A stretch of 64,000 nucleotides of DNA from Ferdinandcohnia sp047238305 (GCF_047238305.1 NZ_JBDFMO010000001.1:1984001-2048000), one strand, 5' to 3'. Shown: positions 35,074 through 44,532, counted from the stretch's first letter. Notes: a model not told the origin generated them from the sequence alone. Numbers and translations: made by a program.

Positions 35074-36498
35074 ATGCTATATATAAACGGAGAATGGAAG
35101 GAATCAAATTCAGGAAAAACACTTGAGGTAATCAACCCTGCAACATCTGAGCGAATTCAGGATGTTGCATTCGGAGGAACTGAAGAAACAAAAGAAGCAA
35201 TAGCTGCTGCTACTGAATCTTTTCCTACTTGGAAAAAGACAACGGGGAAGGAACGCGGTCAGTATCTTGAAAAAGTTGCGGCTTTACTACGAGAAAAAAC
35301 AGACGAAATTGCCGTCGTGATGACCTCTGAAATGGGTAAACCCATTCCCGAGGCTATCCGTGAAATTGGCATTGCGATTGACTATGTGGATTGGTATGCC
35401 GAAGAGGCAAAACGAGTTTATGGTGAAACACTTACCCCTTCCCACCCAGATAAACATTTAATGGTACTACGTGAACCTGTTGGTGTAACAGCAGCAATTA
35501 CACCATGGAATTTTCCAATTGCAATGATTACTCGAAAATTAGCTCCTGCATTAGCAGCTGGCTGTACAGTGATATTAAAACCGGCCTCAGCCACACCACT
35601 TACTGCAATTAAGGTCTTTGAATGTTTTCATGAAGCAGAGTTACCTAAAGGAGTTGTAAATTTAGTTATCGGTTCCGCATCCGAAATTGCGGGAGAAATG
35701 ACAAGCAATCCCGACGTGAAAAAAATTACATTTACAGGTTCAACGGAGGTTGGGAAAAAGTTAATCCAAGACTCGGCCGCACAACTGAAAAAGGTTTCCA
35801 TGGAGTTAGGTGGTCATGCACCATTTATCGTATTTGAGGATGCAGATTTGGATTTAGCTGTTGAGGGGATTATGCTAACCAAGTTTAAAAACTGTGGGCA
35901 AACTTGTATCAGCACAAATCGTATTTATGTTGCGGAAAAGGTTGCTGATCAATTTGGTCAAAAGCTTGCTGAACGAGTAAATACACTTACGATTGGAAAT
36001 GGTCTGGAGGAAGGCATAGACGTTGGTCCGCTTATAGATAGGAAAGCATTAGAAAAGGTGGAGGAGCATGTGCAAGATGCACTTTCACATAATGGAAAAC
36101 TTCTTTGTGGAGGAAAACAAGCTGTTAAGGAGGGATTAAAAGGTAGTTTTTATGAACCCACAGTCATTGCTGGTGCCAATGAAAATATGAAAATCTTAAC
36201 TGAAGAAACATTTGGTCCAGTTGCCCCAATTATTCCTTTTGCAACTGAAGAAGAAGTAATTGGGAAGGTAAATCACAAGCAATATGGATTGGCTTCGTAC
36301 TGCTATACAAAAGATTTAAGTCGCGCAATGAGGATTATGCGAGAACTAGACTATGGAATTGTTGGTATCAATGACCCCACTCCTGTTGTGGCACAGGCTC
36401 CTTTTGGCGGAATGAAGGAAAGTGGAATCGGTAGGGAAGGTGGGAAATACGGATTAGAAGAGTATTTAGAGGAAAAATTTGTTTCCATACAAATATAA
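35074..36498 (+). CDS. gabD: Succinate-semialdehyde dehydrogenase-like ALDH, copy 1
   Basis: 474-aa NAD(P)-dependent aldehyde dehydrogenase of the GabD type: ITPWNFPIAMITRKLAPALAAGC, TFTGSTEVGK, catalytic Glu in MELGGHAPF, catalytic Cys in NCGQTCIS. Last step of GABA breakdown (succinate semialdehyde -> succinate) is the likely role; a related semialdehyde is possible. ATG at 35074 with AAGGAGTGG. A close paralogue is at 50020. Confidence 0.88.
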   Translation: MLYINGEWKESNSGKTLEVINPATSERIQDVAFGGTEETKEAIAAATESFPTWKKTTGKERGQYLEKVAALLREKTDEIAVVMTSEMGKPIPEAIREIGIAIDYVDWYAEEAKRVYGETLTPSHPDKHLMVLREPVGVTAAITPWNFPIAMITRKLAPALAAGCTVILKPASATPLTAIKVFECFHEAELPKGVVNLVIGSASEIAGEMTSNPDVKKITFTGSTEVGKKLIQDSAAQLKKVSMELGGHAPFIVFEDADLDLAVEGIMLTKFKNCGQTCISTNRIYVAEKVADQFGQKLAERVNTLTIGNGLEEGIDVGPLIDRKALEKVEEHVQDALSHNGKLLCGGKQAVKEGLKGSFYEPTVIAGANENMKILTEETFGPVAPIIPFATEEEVIGKVNHKQYGLASYCYTKDLSRAMRIMRELDYGIVGINDPTPVVAQAPFGGMKESGIGREGGKYGLEEYLEEKFVSIQI

Positions 36499-36580
36499 TG
36501 AACCACTAACGACAACTGGTCAGTAATTGATAACTTTGGCTAAAAATAAAATCTGTATTTTAAAGAAAGGGTAGATATTT

Positions 36581-38149
36581 GTGTCAACCATCGATCTTTC
36601 GAAATTTGAGAAGAAGATCATTTTAAGGAATATCAAACATGAGGATATTGATGAAATTATTAGTCTATCAAAAATTTGTTTCCCCAATATGGAGCATTGG
36701 GAACGTGATGAATTAGAAAGTCATCTGTCTATTTTTCCTGAAGGTCAGTTTTGCGTAGAGTTTGACGGGAAGATAATTGGTTCCTGTTCAAGCTTAATTG
36801 TTGATTTTGATGAATATGACGATAAGCATACCTTTAATGAAATTAGTGGTAATTCCTATATTCGTAACCATGATCCAGATGGGAAAAATCTATATGGTAT
36901 TGATGTGATGGTTCATCCAGATTACCGAAGGATGAAAATAGGACGTCGTCTTTATGAGGCGCGTAGGAAGCTTGCTCAAGCACTTAATTTAGAGAGTATC
37001 ATCATTGGTGGGAGAATCTCAAACTATCACAAGTATGCAGATAAAATGTCTGCTAGAGAATATGTAGAACAGGTCTTGCAGCAAAACCTATATGATCCTG
37101 CACTTACATTTCAAATGATGAACGGATTTGTCTTAAAACGTGTCAATGCCAATTATTTAACTGACAAAGATTCTTTAGGCTATGCAACACTTATGGAATG
37201 GAATAATCCTGATTATCTACCAAGGAAAACGAGACGCATATATACAAGAGCCCTTCCTGTACGCATCTCAGTTATTCAATACATGATGAAGAAAATTAAG
37301 TCCTTTGAAGAGTTTGAAACGCAATGTGAATACTTTATCGATGCAAGTTCAAATTTCCATTCTGATTTTGCGGTATTTCCGGAAACGTTCACAATGCAGC
37401 TTCTATCATTTATAAAAGAACAGGTTCCAAGTAAACAGATTAAAAAGGTGGCAGAGTATACGGAGAAGTATATTAACTTATTTTCAATGCTCGCAGTCAA
37501 ATACAACATTAATATTGTGGGTGGTTCTCATTTTGTAGAAGAAGGTAATTGTATTTATAATGTGGCCTATTTATTTAGACGCGATGGCACGATTGATAAA
37601 CAATATAAACTTCATATCACTCCTGATGAACGAAGATGGTGGGGGGTTCAGCCTGGAAATGGTGTTCACGTATTTGATACAGATTGTGGAAAGATCTCAA
37701 TTTTAATTAGCTATGACATTCAATTTCCTGAACTGGCACGGATTGCTGTCGATAAGGGAGCTCAAATTATTTTTACCCCATTTAGCTCAGAGGACCAGCA
37801 AGGTTATTTAAGAGTGCGCTATTGTTCACAAGCGCGTGCTGTTGAAAACCAGGTGTATACTGTGATAGCCGGAACGGTTGGGAACCTATCTCATGTTCCG
37901 CATATGGATGTTCAATATGCACAGTCTGGTATTTTTTCGCCGTCAGATTTTACATTCTCTAGTAATGGAATTGTAGGCGAATGTAATCCAAATATCGAGA
38001 CAATCGTTGTTGGTGAGGTTGACCTTGAAAGCCTACGCCGAAACCGCAACAATGGTACGGAAACACCACTTAAAGATCGCCGTACTGACTACTATCAAAT
38101 CATTACAAAGCATACTAAGCCCCAGAAAAAGGTAATACCTGTCGATTGA
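36581..38149 (+). CDS. GNAT-nitrilase fusion (YhcX-like) lacking the catalytic Cys
   Basis: 522 aa. N-terminal GNAT domain (residues about 15-200; YGIDVMVHPDYRRMKIGRRLYEARR is the acetyl-CoA loop) fused to a nitrilase/omega-amidase domain (about 225-500). In the nitrilase part the Glu (VFPETF) and Lys (YKLHITPDERRWW) of the E-K-C triad are present, but the nucleophile position is Ser377 (ILISYDIQFPEL, codon AGC) where the superfamily has Cys. B. subtilis YhcX has the same two-domain layout. GTG start at 36581 with AAAGAAAGG. It either follows the gabD unit or has its own promoter; none seen. Confidence 0.85.
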   Translation: MSTIDLSKFEKKIILRNIKHEDIDEIISLSKICFPNMEHWERDELESHLSIFPEGQFCVEFDGKIIGSCSSLIVDFDEYDDKHTFNEISGNSYIRNHDPDGKNLYGIDVMVHPDYRRMKIGRRLYEARRKLAQALNLESIIIGGRISNYHKYADKMSAREYVEQVLQQNLYDPALTFQMMNGFVLKRVNANYLTDKDSLGYATLMEWNNPDYLPRKTRRIYTRALPVRISVIQYMMKKIKSFEEFETQCEYFIDASSNFHSDFAVFPETFTMQLLSFIKEQVPSKQIKKVAEYTEKYINLFSMLAVKYNINIVGGSHFVEEGNCIYNVAYLFRRDGTIDKQYKLHITPDERRWWGVQPGNGVHVFDTDCGKISILISYDIQFPELARIAVDKGAQIIFTPFSSEDQQGYLRVRYCSQARAVENQVYTVIAGTVGNLSHVPHMDVQYAQSGIFSPSDFTFSSNGIVGECNPNIETIVVGEVDLESLRRNRNNGTETPLKDRRTDYYQIITKHTKPQKKVIPVD

Positions 38150-38158
38150 AAAAGAGGA

Positions 38159-38176
38159 TTGGCATATAACTTGCAA
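38159..38176 (+). promoter_or_regulatory. Sigma-54 promoter P4 (potD2)
   Basis: TTGGCATATAACTTGCAA, GG-N10-GC, 10 bases after the GNAT-nitrilase stop and 52 bases before the potD2 start. No operator copy immediately upstream; UAS2 lies 1.2 kb downstream. Confidence 0.87.
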
Positions 38177-38228
38177 GATTTATTAGGTAGAAGGTTCTTC
38201 TATTTTATTAAAAAGGGGAGAGTGTTAT

Positions 38229-39287
38229 ATGCCATTTAAAAGGAAATTTGGTTTGTCCGTTTTTGTGATTCTATTTCTAGCTTCCATGTTGCTGACAGCG
38301 TGTGGTGGAGATAAAACGGGTGGAGCTTCCGACGAAAAGGTTCTAAATGTTTTTAACTGGTCAGAATATTTGCCAACCAGTGTAATTAAGCAGTTTGAGG
38401 AAGAAACGGGTATAAAGGTAAACTATGACACCTATTCTTCAAATGAGGAAATGCTAGCTAAGCTTCAAGCTGGGAATACTGGCTATGATATTGCGGTTGC
38501 CTCGACTTATTTTATCGAGATTATGAGAAACCAAGATATGCTAGCAAAATTAAATAAGGAAAACATCCCAAACATCAAGAATATTGGTGAAAGTTTTCTT
38601 GGTACACAGGCAGATCCGAATGATGAATATTCCGTTCCATATATGTGGGGGAAGGCGGTTATTGCCTATAATGAGGATTTAGTTGATAAAGAGATAAAAG
38701 GTTACTCTGATTTGTTTGATCCTGAGTTTAAAGATAATCTGGTTGTTCTAGATGATGTACGAGTACTTGTTGGAAATATGCTTGCTTTACTTGGATATTC
38801 ACAAAATAGTACGGACGAAAAAGAACTCGAAGAAGCGAAGAAGAAACTACTTGAGTTTAAGCCAAATATTAAGGCGTTTGATAGTGATAGTCCAAAGACA
38901 CTCCTTGTCAGTGGTGAAGTAAAAGCGGGGATTGTATGGGGAGCAGAAGCTACCCTAGCAGCTAGAGAAAATCCTGCAATAAAGACCGTATTCCCTGAAG
39001 AAGGGATGAATCTATGGCAGGATAACTTTGTCATTCCAAAGGATGCTCCGCATAAGGAAAATGCTGAGAAATTCATTGATTTCATTTTACGACCAGAAAT
39101 CAGTAAGGAAATCTCAATGGAATACCCATACGGAAATCCAAACGTGGAAGCTCTTAAGCTTTTACCAGATGATATTAGAGAATCGCTTGAGGTTCCTGAG
39201 GAGGATCTAGCAAAAGGAGAATACAACATTGATGTAGGTGAGGCTACTCAGCTTTACGATCGAATTTGGTCAGAAATCAAAAATTAA
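38229..39287 (+). CDS. potD: Spermidine/putrescine-binding lipoprotein PotD, copy 2
   Basis: 352-aa lipoprotein: signal peptide with lipobox LTAC, mature part opening VLNVFNWSEYLPTSVIKQFEEETGIKVNYDTYSSNEEM, nearly identical in pattern to copy 1. ATG at 38229 after AGGGGAGAG. Monocistronic between promoter P4 and a terminator. Two binding proteins for one PotABC suggests separate ligands (for example putrescine and spermidine or agmatine), which is inference. Confidence 0.92.
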   Translation: MPFKRKFGLSVFVILFLASMLLTACGGDKTGGASDEKVLNVFNWSEYLPTSVIKQFEEETGIKVNYDTYSSNEEMLAKLQAGNTGYDIAVASTYFIEIMRNQDMLAKLNKENIPNIKNIGESFLGTQADPNDEYSVPYMWGKAVIAYNEDLVDKEIKGYSDLFDPEFKDNLVVLDDVRVLVGNMLALLGYSQNSTDEKELEEAKKKLLEFKPNIKAFDSDSPKTLLVSGEVKAGIVWGAEATLAARENPAIKTVFPEEGMNLWQDNFVIPKDAPHKENAEKFIDFILRPEISKEISMEYPYGNPNVEALKLLPDDIRESLEVPEEDLAKGEYNIDVGEATQLYDRIWSEIKN

Positions 39288-39293
39288 TCTTCA

Positions 39294-39327
39294 TTCCCCT
39301 ATCCATTTTTGGGTAGGGGATTTTTTC
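39294..39327 (+). terminator. Terminator after potD2
   Basis: ATTCCCCTATCC / GGGTAGGGGAT followed by T6. Confidence 0.85.
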
Positions 39328-39354
39328 ATACACAGCCACCTTACTACTCAAAAC

Positions 39355-39391
39355 TTATGCACATGTGAATAACTTATTCACTTTTGCATTT
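39355..39391. promoter_or_regulatory. Upstream activator site UAS2
   Basis: TTATGCA-N4-TGAATAA-C-TTATTCA-N4-TGCATTT: same as UAS1 except the last two bases of the outer right block. Its centre (39373) is 68 bases upstream of the -24 GG of P5. Confidence 0.78.
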
Positions 39392-39438
39392 CAGGTTAAA
39401 AAAAGTCGTGGAGGCAGAGGAAAAGGTGAACAAGAAAC

Positions 39439-39456
39439 TTGGCACACATTTTGCAT
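39439..39456 (+). promoter_or_regulatory. Sigma-54 promoter P5 (ALDH-patA)
   Basis: TTGGCACACATTTTGCAT, GG-N10-GC, near-perfect consensus. Confidence 0.92.
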
Positions 39457-39494
39457 TAATACTTGGTTGAGAAAAACCAAAGGGGAGGATGGAA

Positions 39495-40967
39495 ATGCAG
39501 AAGCTAAAGATGTTTATAAATGGGGAATGGGTTGATTCCCAAAGTAAAAAGACCCGTTCTATTGTAAATCCAGCGAACGGAAAAATTATTGCAGAAGCAG
39601 CAGAAGGAGATGTTGAGGACGCCGGGATTGCTATTGATGTAGCGCGTCATGCATTTGATTCAGGAATTTGGTCCGATTTATCTGCTGCGGAACGGGCATC
39701 CTACCTGTTTAAAATTGCAGATAAACTTGAGGAATGTGCCGATGAGATAAGTAAACTTGAAACAGAAGATAATGGAAAACCACTTAGAGAAACGGAATTT
39801 GACGTAGGGGATGCAGTGGCCTGTTTTCGCTATTATGCCGGGTTAGCAACAAAGCCAGACGGTCAAACCTATCATGTTGCAGATCCAATGCAGGCAATGG
39901 TGGTCCGTGAACCGGTTGGTGTGTGTGGCTTAATTGTCCCATGGAATTATCCACTTTTAATGGGCGTTTGGAAAATTGCACCTGCACTTGCTGCAGGAAA
40001 TACGATTGTATTCAAACCTTCTGAGGTTACCCCAGTAACTTCTATTAAGTTGTTTGAAATCATTCATGAGGTCGGCATCCCTGCGGGAGTAGCGAATATG
40101 GTAATGGGTCCTGGACCAACAGTTGGAAATGAAATTGCCGAAAGCCATAAGGTAGATAAGGTTTCTTTTACAGGTGGAACGGCTACAGGCCGAAGTATTA
40201 TGAAGGCGGCTACCGGCAATATTAAGAAGATTTCACTAGAATTAGGTGGGAAATCTCCGAATATTGTTTTTTCTGATGCCGATTTTGAAACAGCAGTTGA
40301 TTATGCTTTATTTGGCATTTTCTCCAATGCGGGACAGGTATGTTCTGCAGGATCCCGATTACTACTAGAGGAAAGCATTCATGACAAGTTTATTGAGAGA
40401 TTAGTAGAAAGAGCAAAAAAAATCCGGGTGGGTCCTGGAGATGATCCAAATACTGAAATGGGTTCACTTGTAAGCCAGCAGCATATGGAAAAGGTATTAT
40501 CCTATATCGAAATCGGCAAACAGGAAGGGGCGAAGCTTGTTTGTGGTGGTAACAGAATCACTCAGAACGGTTTAGAAAATGGCTATTTTGTAGAGCCCAC
40601 TATATTTATAGATACAACACCTGATATGAGAATTGTTCAGGAGGAAATTTTTGGACCGGTTTTAGTTGTTCAAAAATTTAAAGATGAAGCAGAAGCTATC
40701 GAACTAGCTAATAATACAGATTATGGCCTAGCAGCTGGGGTGTTTACACAGGATGGTGCAAAAGCACTCCGCGTGATTAAAAAAATTCGGGCAGGGATTA
40801 CATGGATTAACACGTATCATCCAACCTACAATGAAGCACCTTGGGGTGGTTATAAGCAAAGTGGGATTGGTCGTGGGTTAGGAACCTTTGGATTTGAGGA
40901 ATTTACAGAAGTAAAGCAAATCAATATTAATTTACAGGTTGAACCATCGGGTTGGTTCGAAAACTAA
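39495..40967 (+). CDS. Aminobutyraldehyde dehydrogenase-like ALDH
   Basis: 490-aa NAD-dependent aldehyde dehydrogenase of the betaine-aldehyde/aminoaldehyde class: VPWNYPLLMGVWKIAPALAAGNT, SFTGGTATGRSIM, catalytic Glu in LELGGKSPN, catalytic Cys in NAGQVCSAGSR. Paired with patA 16 bases downstream, so the likely reaction is 4-aminobutyraldehyde -> GABA (the PatD/PuuC step). Of the ATGs at 39489 and 39495, the second has the better distance from GGGGAGG. Driven by P5 with UAS2. Confidence 0.85.
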   Translation: MQKLKMFINGEWVDSQSKKTRSIVNPANGKIIAEAAEGDVEDAGIAIDVARHAFDSGIWSDLSAAERASYLFKIADKLEECADEISKLETEDNGKPLRETEFDVGDAVACFRYYAGLATKPDGQTYHVADPMQAMVVREPVGVCGLIVPWNYPLLMGVWKIAPALAAGNTIVFKPSEVTPVTSIKLFEIIHEVGIPAGVANMVMGPGPTVGNEIAESHKVDKVSFTGGTATGRSIMKAATGNIKKISLELGGKSPNIVFSDADFETAVDYALFGIFSNAGQVCSAGSRLLLEESIHDKFIERLVERAKKIRVGPGDDPNTEMGSLVSQQHMEKVLSYIEIGKQEGAKLVCGGNRITQNGLENGYFVEPTIFIDTTPDMRIVQEEIFGPVLVVQKFKDEAEAIELANNTDYGLAAGVFTQDGAKALRVIKKIRAGITWINTYHPTYNEAPWGGYKQSGIGRGLGTFGFEEFTEVKQININLQVEPSGWFEN

Positions 40968-40983
40968 ACGAAGGAGAGAAAAA

Positions 40984-42363
40984 ATGTCTATAAATACAAC
41001 GAACAAAGAACTTGAAAAAAAGGATTATACAGGAGTTACCGATTATATCAAAAAAGTATTATCTATCATTGAGAAGGACCAAATTACGAAGGAAGAAGCG
41101 GAATGGGTGACACGAGAAACGGTTGATGGTTTTAGGGAAAATGTGAACCCAGGGTTTTTAGACTATCGTAAAACGGTCACAAAGGATAAACAATTTGCTG
41201 CTGTTGAATGGTCTGATTCGGGTTCCTGCTTTCAGGATGTAAATGGCAAAGAATATATTGATTGCTTAGGTGGTTTTGGAATCTATAATGTAGGCCACAG
41301 AAATCCCAAGGTAGTGAAAGCCGTTACGGACCAACTAAATCGTCAGGCACTTCACAGCCAGGATTTACTTGATCCACTTCGTGCAATGCTTGCAAAAATA
41401 GTAGCGGAGATAACACCTGGTGACTTAAAATACTCTTTCTTTGTGAATAGTGGAACGGAAAGTGTTGAAGCGGCACTTAAGTTAGCAAAAATGCATAGTG
41501 ATAGAACGACTTTCATTGCCACTACAAGAGCATTCCATGGAAAAAGCCTAGGTTCGCTTTCCGCAACCGCAAAGGGAGTCTTCAGGAAACCATTCCTACC
41601 CATGATACAGGGCTTCCGCCATGTACCATTTGGTGATATTGAAACGATGAGGAGAACATTTGAGTCATGTGCCCTAGTGGGCGAAGATGTAAATGCTGTG
41701 ATTCTTGAGCCTATTCAAGGGGAAGGCGGAGTCATTCTTCCACCGGAAGGCTATCTGCAGCAGGTTCGTGAACTTTGCGATGAATTTGGGGCTCTTCTCA
41801 TTTTTGATGAGGTACAAACAGGGATGGGACGTACAGGTACAATGTTCGCGGCAGAAGGCTATGGAGTTGTTCCTGATATTCTTTGTTTAGCAAAGGCATT
41901 CGGTGGAGGTGTAATGCCAGCGGGTGCAGTAGTTGCAAAAGAAGAAGTATTTAAATGCTTATTCCCTAATCCATTCATGCATACAACCACATTTGGTGGA
42001 AATCCATTGGCCTGTGCGGCGGCGATTGCTACGATCGATGTTTTGATTGAGGAAAAACTTCCACAGCGCGCAGCCGAGGTCGGAGAATATATGCTCGGAA
42101 AGCTACGTGAAGTTGGGAATAAATTCCCTGAATTAGTACTAGAAATTCGTGGTAAAGGATTGTTAATTGGTGTTGAGTTCCATACAGATGAGATTGGCTA
42201 TGAGGTTTCAAAAGGACTCTTTGATCATGGAGTACTAGTAGCAGGAACCTTAGTTAATTCCAAAACCTTCCGTATTGAGCCACCATTAACGATCAGCATT
42301 GAAGAGGTAGACAAAGTCATTGCCACTTTTAAACAGGTATTAGAAACGTTAAATGAAAAATAG
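40984..42363 (+). CDS. patA: Putrescine aminotransferase
   Basis: 459 aa, the same length as E. coli PatA (YgjG) and with the same long conserved stretches (ECLGGF-type IDCLGGFGIYNVGHRNP, LHSQDLLDPLRAMLAK, FFVNSGTESVEAALKLAK, ILEPIQGEGGVILPP, DEVQTGMGRTG, PLP Lys in LCLAKAFGGGVMP, HTTTFGGNPLACAAA). Transfers an amino group from putrescine to 2-oxoglutarate, giving 4-aminobutyraldehyde. ATG 40984 with GGAGAG. Operon with the ALDH; convergent with aguB. Confidence 0.95.
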   Translation: MSINTTNKELEKKDYTGVTDYIKKVLSIIEKDQITKEEAEWVTRETVDGFRENVNPGFLDYRKTVTKDKQFAAVEWSDSGSCFQDVNGKEYIDCLGGFGIYNVGHRNPKVVKAVTDQLNRQALHSQDLLDPLRAMLAKIVAEITPGDLKYSFFVNSGTESVEAALKLAKMHSDRTTFIATTRAFHGKSLGSLSATAKGVFRKPFLPMIQGFRHVPFGDIETMRRTFESCALVGEDVNAVILEPIQGEGGVILPPEGYLQQVRELCDEFGALLIFDEVQTGMGRTGTMFAAEGYGVVPDILCLAKAFGGGVMPAGAVVAKEEVFKCLFPNPFMHTTTFGGNPLACAAAIATIDVLIEEKLPQRAAEVGEYMLGKLREVGNKFPELVLEIRGKGLLIGVEFHTDEIGYEVSKGLFDHGVLVAGTLVNSKTFRIEPPLTISIEEVDKVIATFKQVLETLNEK

Positions 42364-42370
42364 TTTGTGC

Positions 42371-42402
42371 TGCCCTTGGAGATAAATCCTTGGGCATTTT
42401 TT
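42371..42402 (+). terminator. Terminator after patA
   Basis: TGCCCTTGGA / TCCTTGGGCA stem (centre mismatched) then T6. Confidence 0.75.
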
Positions 42403-42417
42403 ATTAAGGGACATAAG

Positions 42418-42451
42418 AACCCGATAAGGTATTTGCGCCTTATCGGGTTTG
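42418..42451. terminator. Second hairpin between patA and aguB
   Basis: AACCCGATAAGG / CCTTATCGGGTT, a strong 12-bp stem. It probably terminates aguAB on the minus strand, although the T-run there is short. Confidence 0.6.
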
Positions 42452-42460
42452 GTCCTGCCA

Positions 42461-43333
42461 TCATTTCAACACCTTCTTTAATAATTCACCATAGCTGTCA
42501 GGTCTTCGATCCCGATGGAATTGAAGAATATTTCGGGCCTTGGTGATTTCATGTAAATCAATTTCGGACATGATAATTTCATCCCCCTTTGTTTCCGCTT
42601 CTTTTAAAACAGTGCCCCAGGGATTGCTAATAAAACTTCGTCCGTAGAAATCCATCTGCCCTTCGTTGCTAAATTCACGACCCACCCGATTCACAGCAGC
42701 TATGAAAATATTATTGTGAATACCATGGGCTCGAATCACATCCATCCAAGTTTGAGACGTATCGAGCTCAGGATTATCTGGCTCAGAACCAATTGCTGAA
42801 GGATAGAAAATAATATCTGCTCCTTTTAACGCTAGGATACGTGAAGGCTCAGGAAACCATTCGTCCCAACAGATGAGAACACCGATCGTTCCGTATTTTG
42901 TTTCAAAAACGGGATAACCAGAATCCCCTTCTGTGAAATAGTATTTCTCAATATATTGAGGACCTTCCGGGATATGATGTTTTCGGTATTTTCCTAGATT
43001 TGTTCCATCTGCATCAAAAACAACGACTGTATTAAAATAAAGACCATCCATTACATACTCGTACAAAGAAGTAATCAGGACGACTTCAAGTTCTTTTGCT
43101 AGGTCTTGCATTTGATTGCTTACCGGACCTGGAATAGGTTCTGCCCATCCATATTTATTAACATCAATTGTTTGTGGGAAATAAGTGCCTGTAAAAAGCT
43201 CTTGTGTACAAATGACCTGAGCCCCCTGCTTTGCAGCTTTTCGGATCATTGCGATTGTTTTTTCTAAATTAGCGTTCCGATCATCCGAACAGCTATGCTG
43301 TATCAATGCGATATTCATTTTACCTCGCTTCAT
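42461..43333 (-). CDS. aguB: N-carbamoylputrescine amidase
   Basis: 290-aa nitrilase-superfamily hydrolase converting N-carbamoylputrescine to putrescine, CO2 and ammonia. Complete E-K-C triad: Glu in ICTQELF, Lys in YRKHHIPEGPQY, Cys in VLICWDEWFPE. ATG 43333 follows AAAGGAAG; ATG 43318 (MNIALIQHS) is an alternative with GAGGT. Second gene of aguA-aguB on the minus strand. It contrasts with the Cys-less nitrilase domain at 36581. Confidence 0.94.
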   Translation of the reverse strand: MKRGKMNIALIQHSCSDDRNANLEKTIAMIRKAAKQGAQVICTQELFTGTYFPQTIDVNKYGWAEPIPGPVSNQMQDLAKELEVVLITSLYEYVMDGLYFNTVVVFDADGTNLGKYRKHHIPEGPQYIEKYYFTEGDSGYPVFETKYGTIGVLICWDEWFPEPSRILALKGADIIFYPSAIGSEPDNPELDTSQTWMDVIRAHGIHNNIFIAAVNRVGREFSNEGQMDFYGRSFISNPWGTVLKEAETKGDEIIMSEIDLHEITKARNILQFHRDRRPDSYGELLKKVLK

Positions 43334-43360
43334 GTATACACTTCCTTTCATTATTTCGTA

Positions 43361-44455
43361 CTAGATTGGTATTTGCTGAGTAATACAATGAATATTTCCG
43401 CCGCCTAGCGCAATTTCTCTCGTATTGACTTGAACCACTTTTCGATCAGGAAAAAGTTTTTCAAATTGACGTAGGGCGATTGAATCATATGGATCCCCAA
43501 ACCCTGGGATTATAACACCGCCATTGCATAAATAACTATTTACATACGTGCAGGCAAGTTTCGTTCCTGGCTTCCGACCATAGCTGTGTCGTGCGATGTC
43601 AATTCCCTCACTTTCCTTGTCTGTTATTTCAATTTGAGTAGGGATTTGAACTTTAGAGATCTTTAACTTTCTTCCTTTTGAATCTTTGGCCTCTTTTAGT
43701 TGGTTATAACATTCAGATAAAATGTCGTATTGTGGATCGGATTTATCATCCGTCCAACTCATTGCAACTTCACCCGGGCGTACGAAAAAAACCACTTCAT
43801 CGACATGTCCATCCGTTTCATCAAAAAGCATCCCGTTTTTAAGCCAAATAATCGTATCCACATGCAAATATTCTTTTAAGCGATGTTCAATTTCTTCTTT
43901 GGATAAATGAGGATTTCGATTTTTATTTAATAGGCATTGTTCAGTTGTTATAAGAGTGCCTTCCCCGTCAACAGTAATCGAGCCACCCTCGAGGATAAAA
44001 TCCTGCGCATCATAGCGACTAAATCGGTCAATTTCCAACACCTTTTGTTTGACTAAGTTGTCTAAGTTCCACGGGAAATAAAGACCGTGTTCAAGCCCAC
44101 CCCATGCATTAAATCCCCAATCAATTCCACGGATTTCACCTTGAGCATTTTTTACATAGGTTGGTCCGATATCCCTCATCCAAGCATCATTTGAGGAAAT
44201 CTCAACAACACGGATAGAGCCTGGAAGTATTTCTCGTACATGCTCATATTGATTTGCAGAAACACCTATTGTGACAGGCTCAAATTTCGAAATCGCCATT
44301 GCAACCTCGGCAAATGCTTTTTGAGCGGGCTTGGCTCCTAATCTCCAGGTGTCCGTTCTCTCAGGCCAGAGCATCCATGTTCCCAGATGGGGTTCAAATT
44401 CTCCAGGCATTCTATAGCCATCCCGGCGAGGAGTGCTTGTTAATTTTTCCACCAT
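43361..44455 (-). CDS. aguA: Agmatine deiminase
   Basis: Hydrolyses agmatine to N-carbamoylputrescine and ammonia. 364 aa, peptidyl-arginine-deiminase fold. Conserved GEFEPHLGTWMLWPERTDTWR, substrate residues in DETDGHVDEVVFF, catalytic Cys in GGGNIHCITQQIP. ATG 44455 with GGAGGAAATAG; a further upstream frame is not AguA-like and would cover the promoter. First gene of aguAB from a minus-strand sigma-54 promoter. Confidence 0.96.
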   Translation of the reverse strand: MVEKLTSTPRRDGYRMPGEFEPHLGTWMLWPERTDTWRLGAKPAQKAFAEVAMAISKFEPVTIGVSANQYEHVREILPGSIRVVEISSNDAWMRDIGPTYVKNAQGEIRGIDWGFNAWGGLEHGLYFPWNLDNLVKQKVLEIDRFSRYDAQDFILEGGSITVDGEGTLITTEQCLLNKNRNPHLSKEEIEHRLKEYLHVDTIIWLKNGMLFDETDGHVDEVVFFVRPGEVAMSWTDDKSDPQYDILSECYNQLKEAKDSKGRKLKISKVQIPTQIEITDKESEGIDIARHSYGRKPGTKLACTYVNSYLCNGGVIIPGFGDPYDSIALRQFEKLFPDRKVVQVNTREIALGGGNIHCITQQIPI

Positions 44456-44532
44456 TCTATTTCCTCCAGTAATCGTTTGGTTGCTTGTTTTTTTCAAAGA
44501 ATCTCCTCCATTCGAAGTCGTCATTAAATGTG

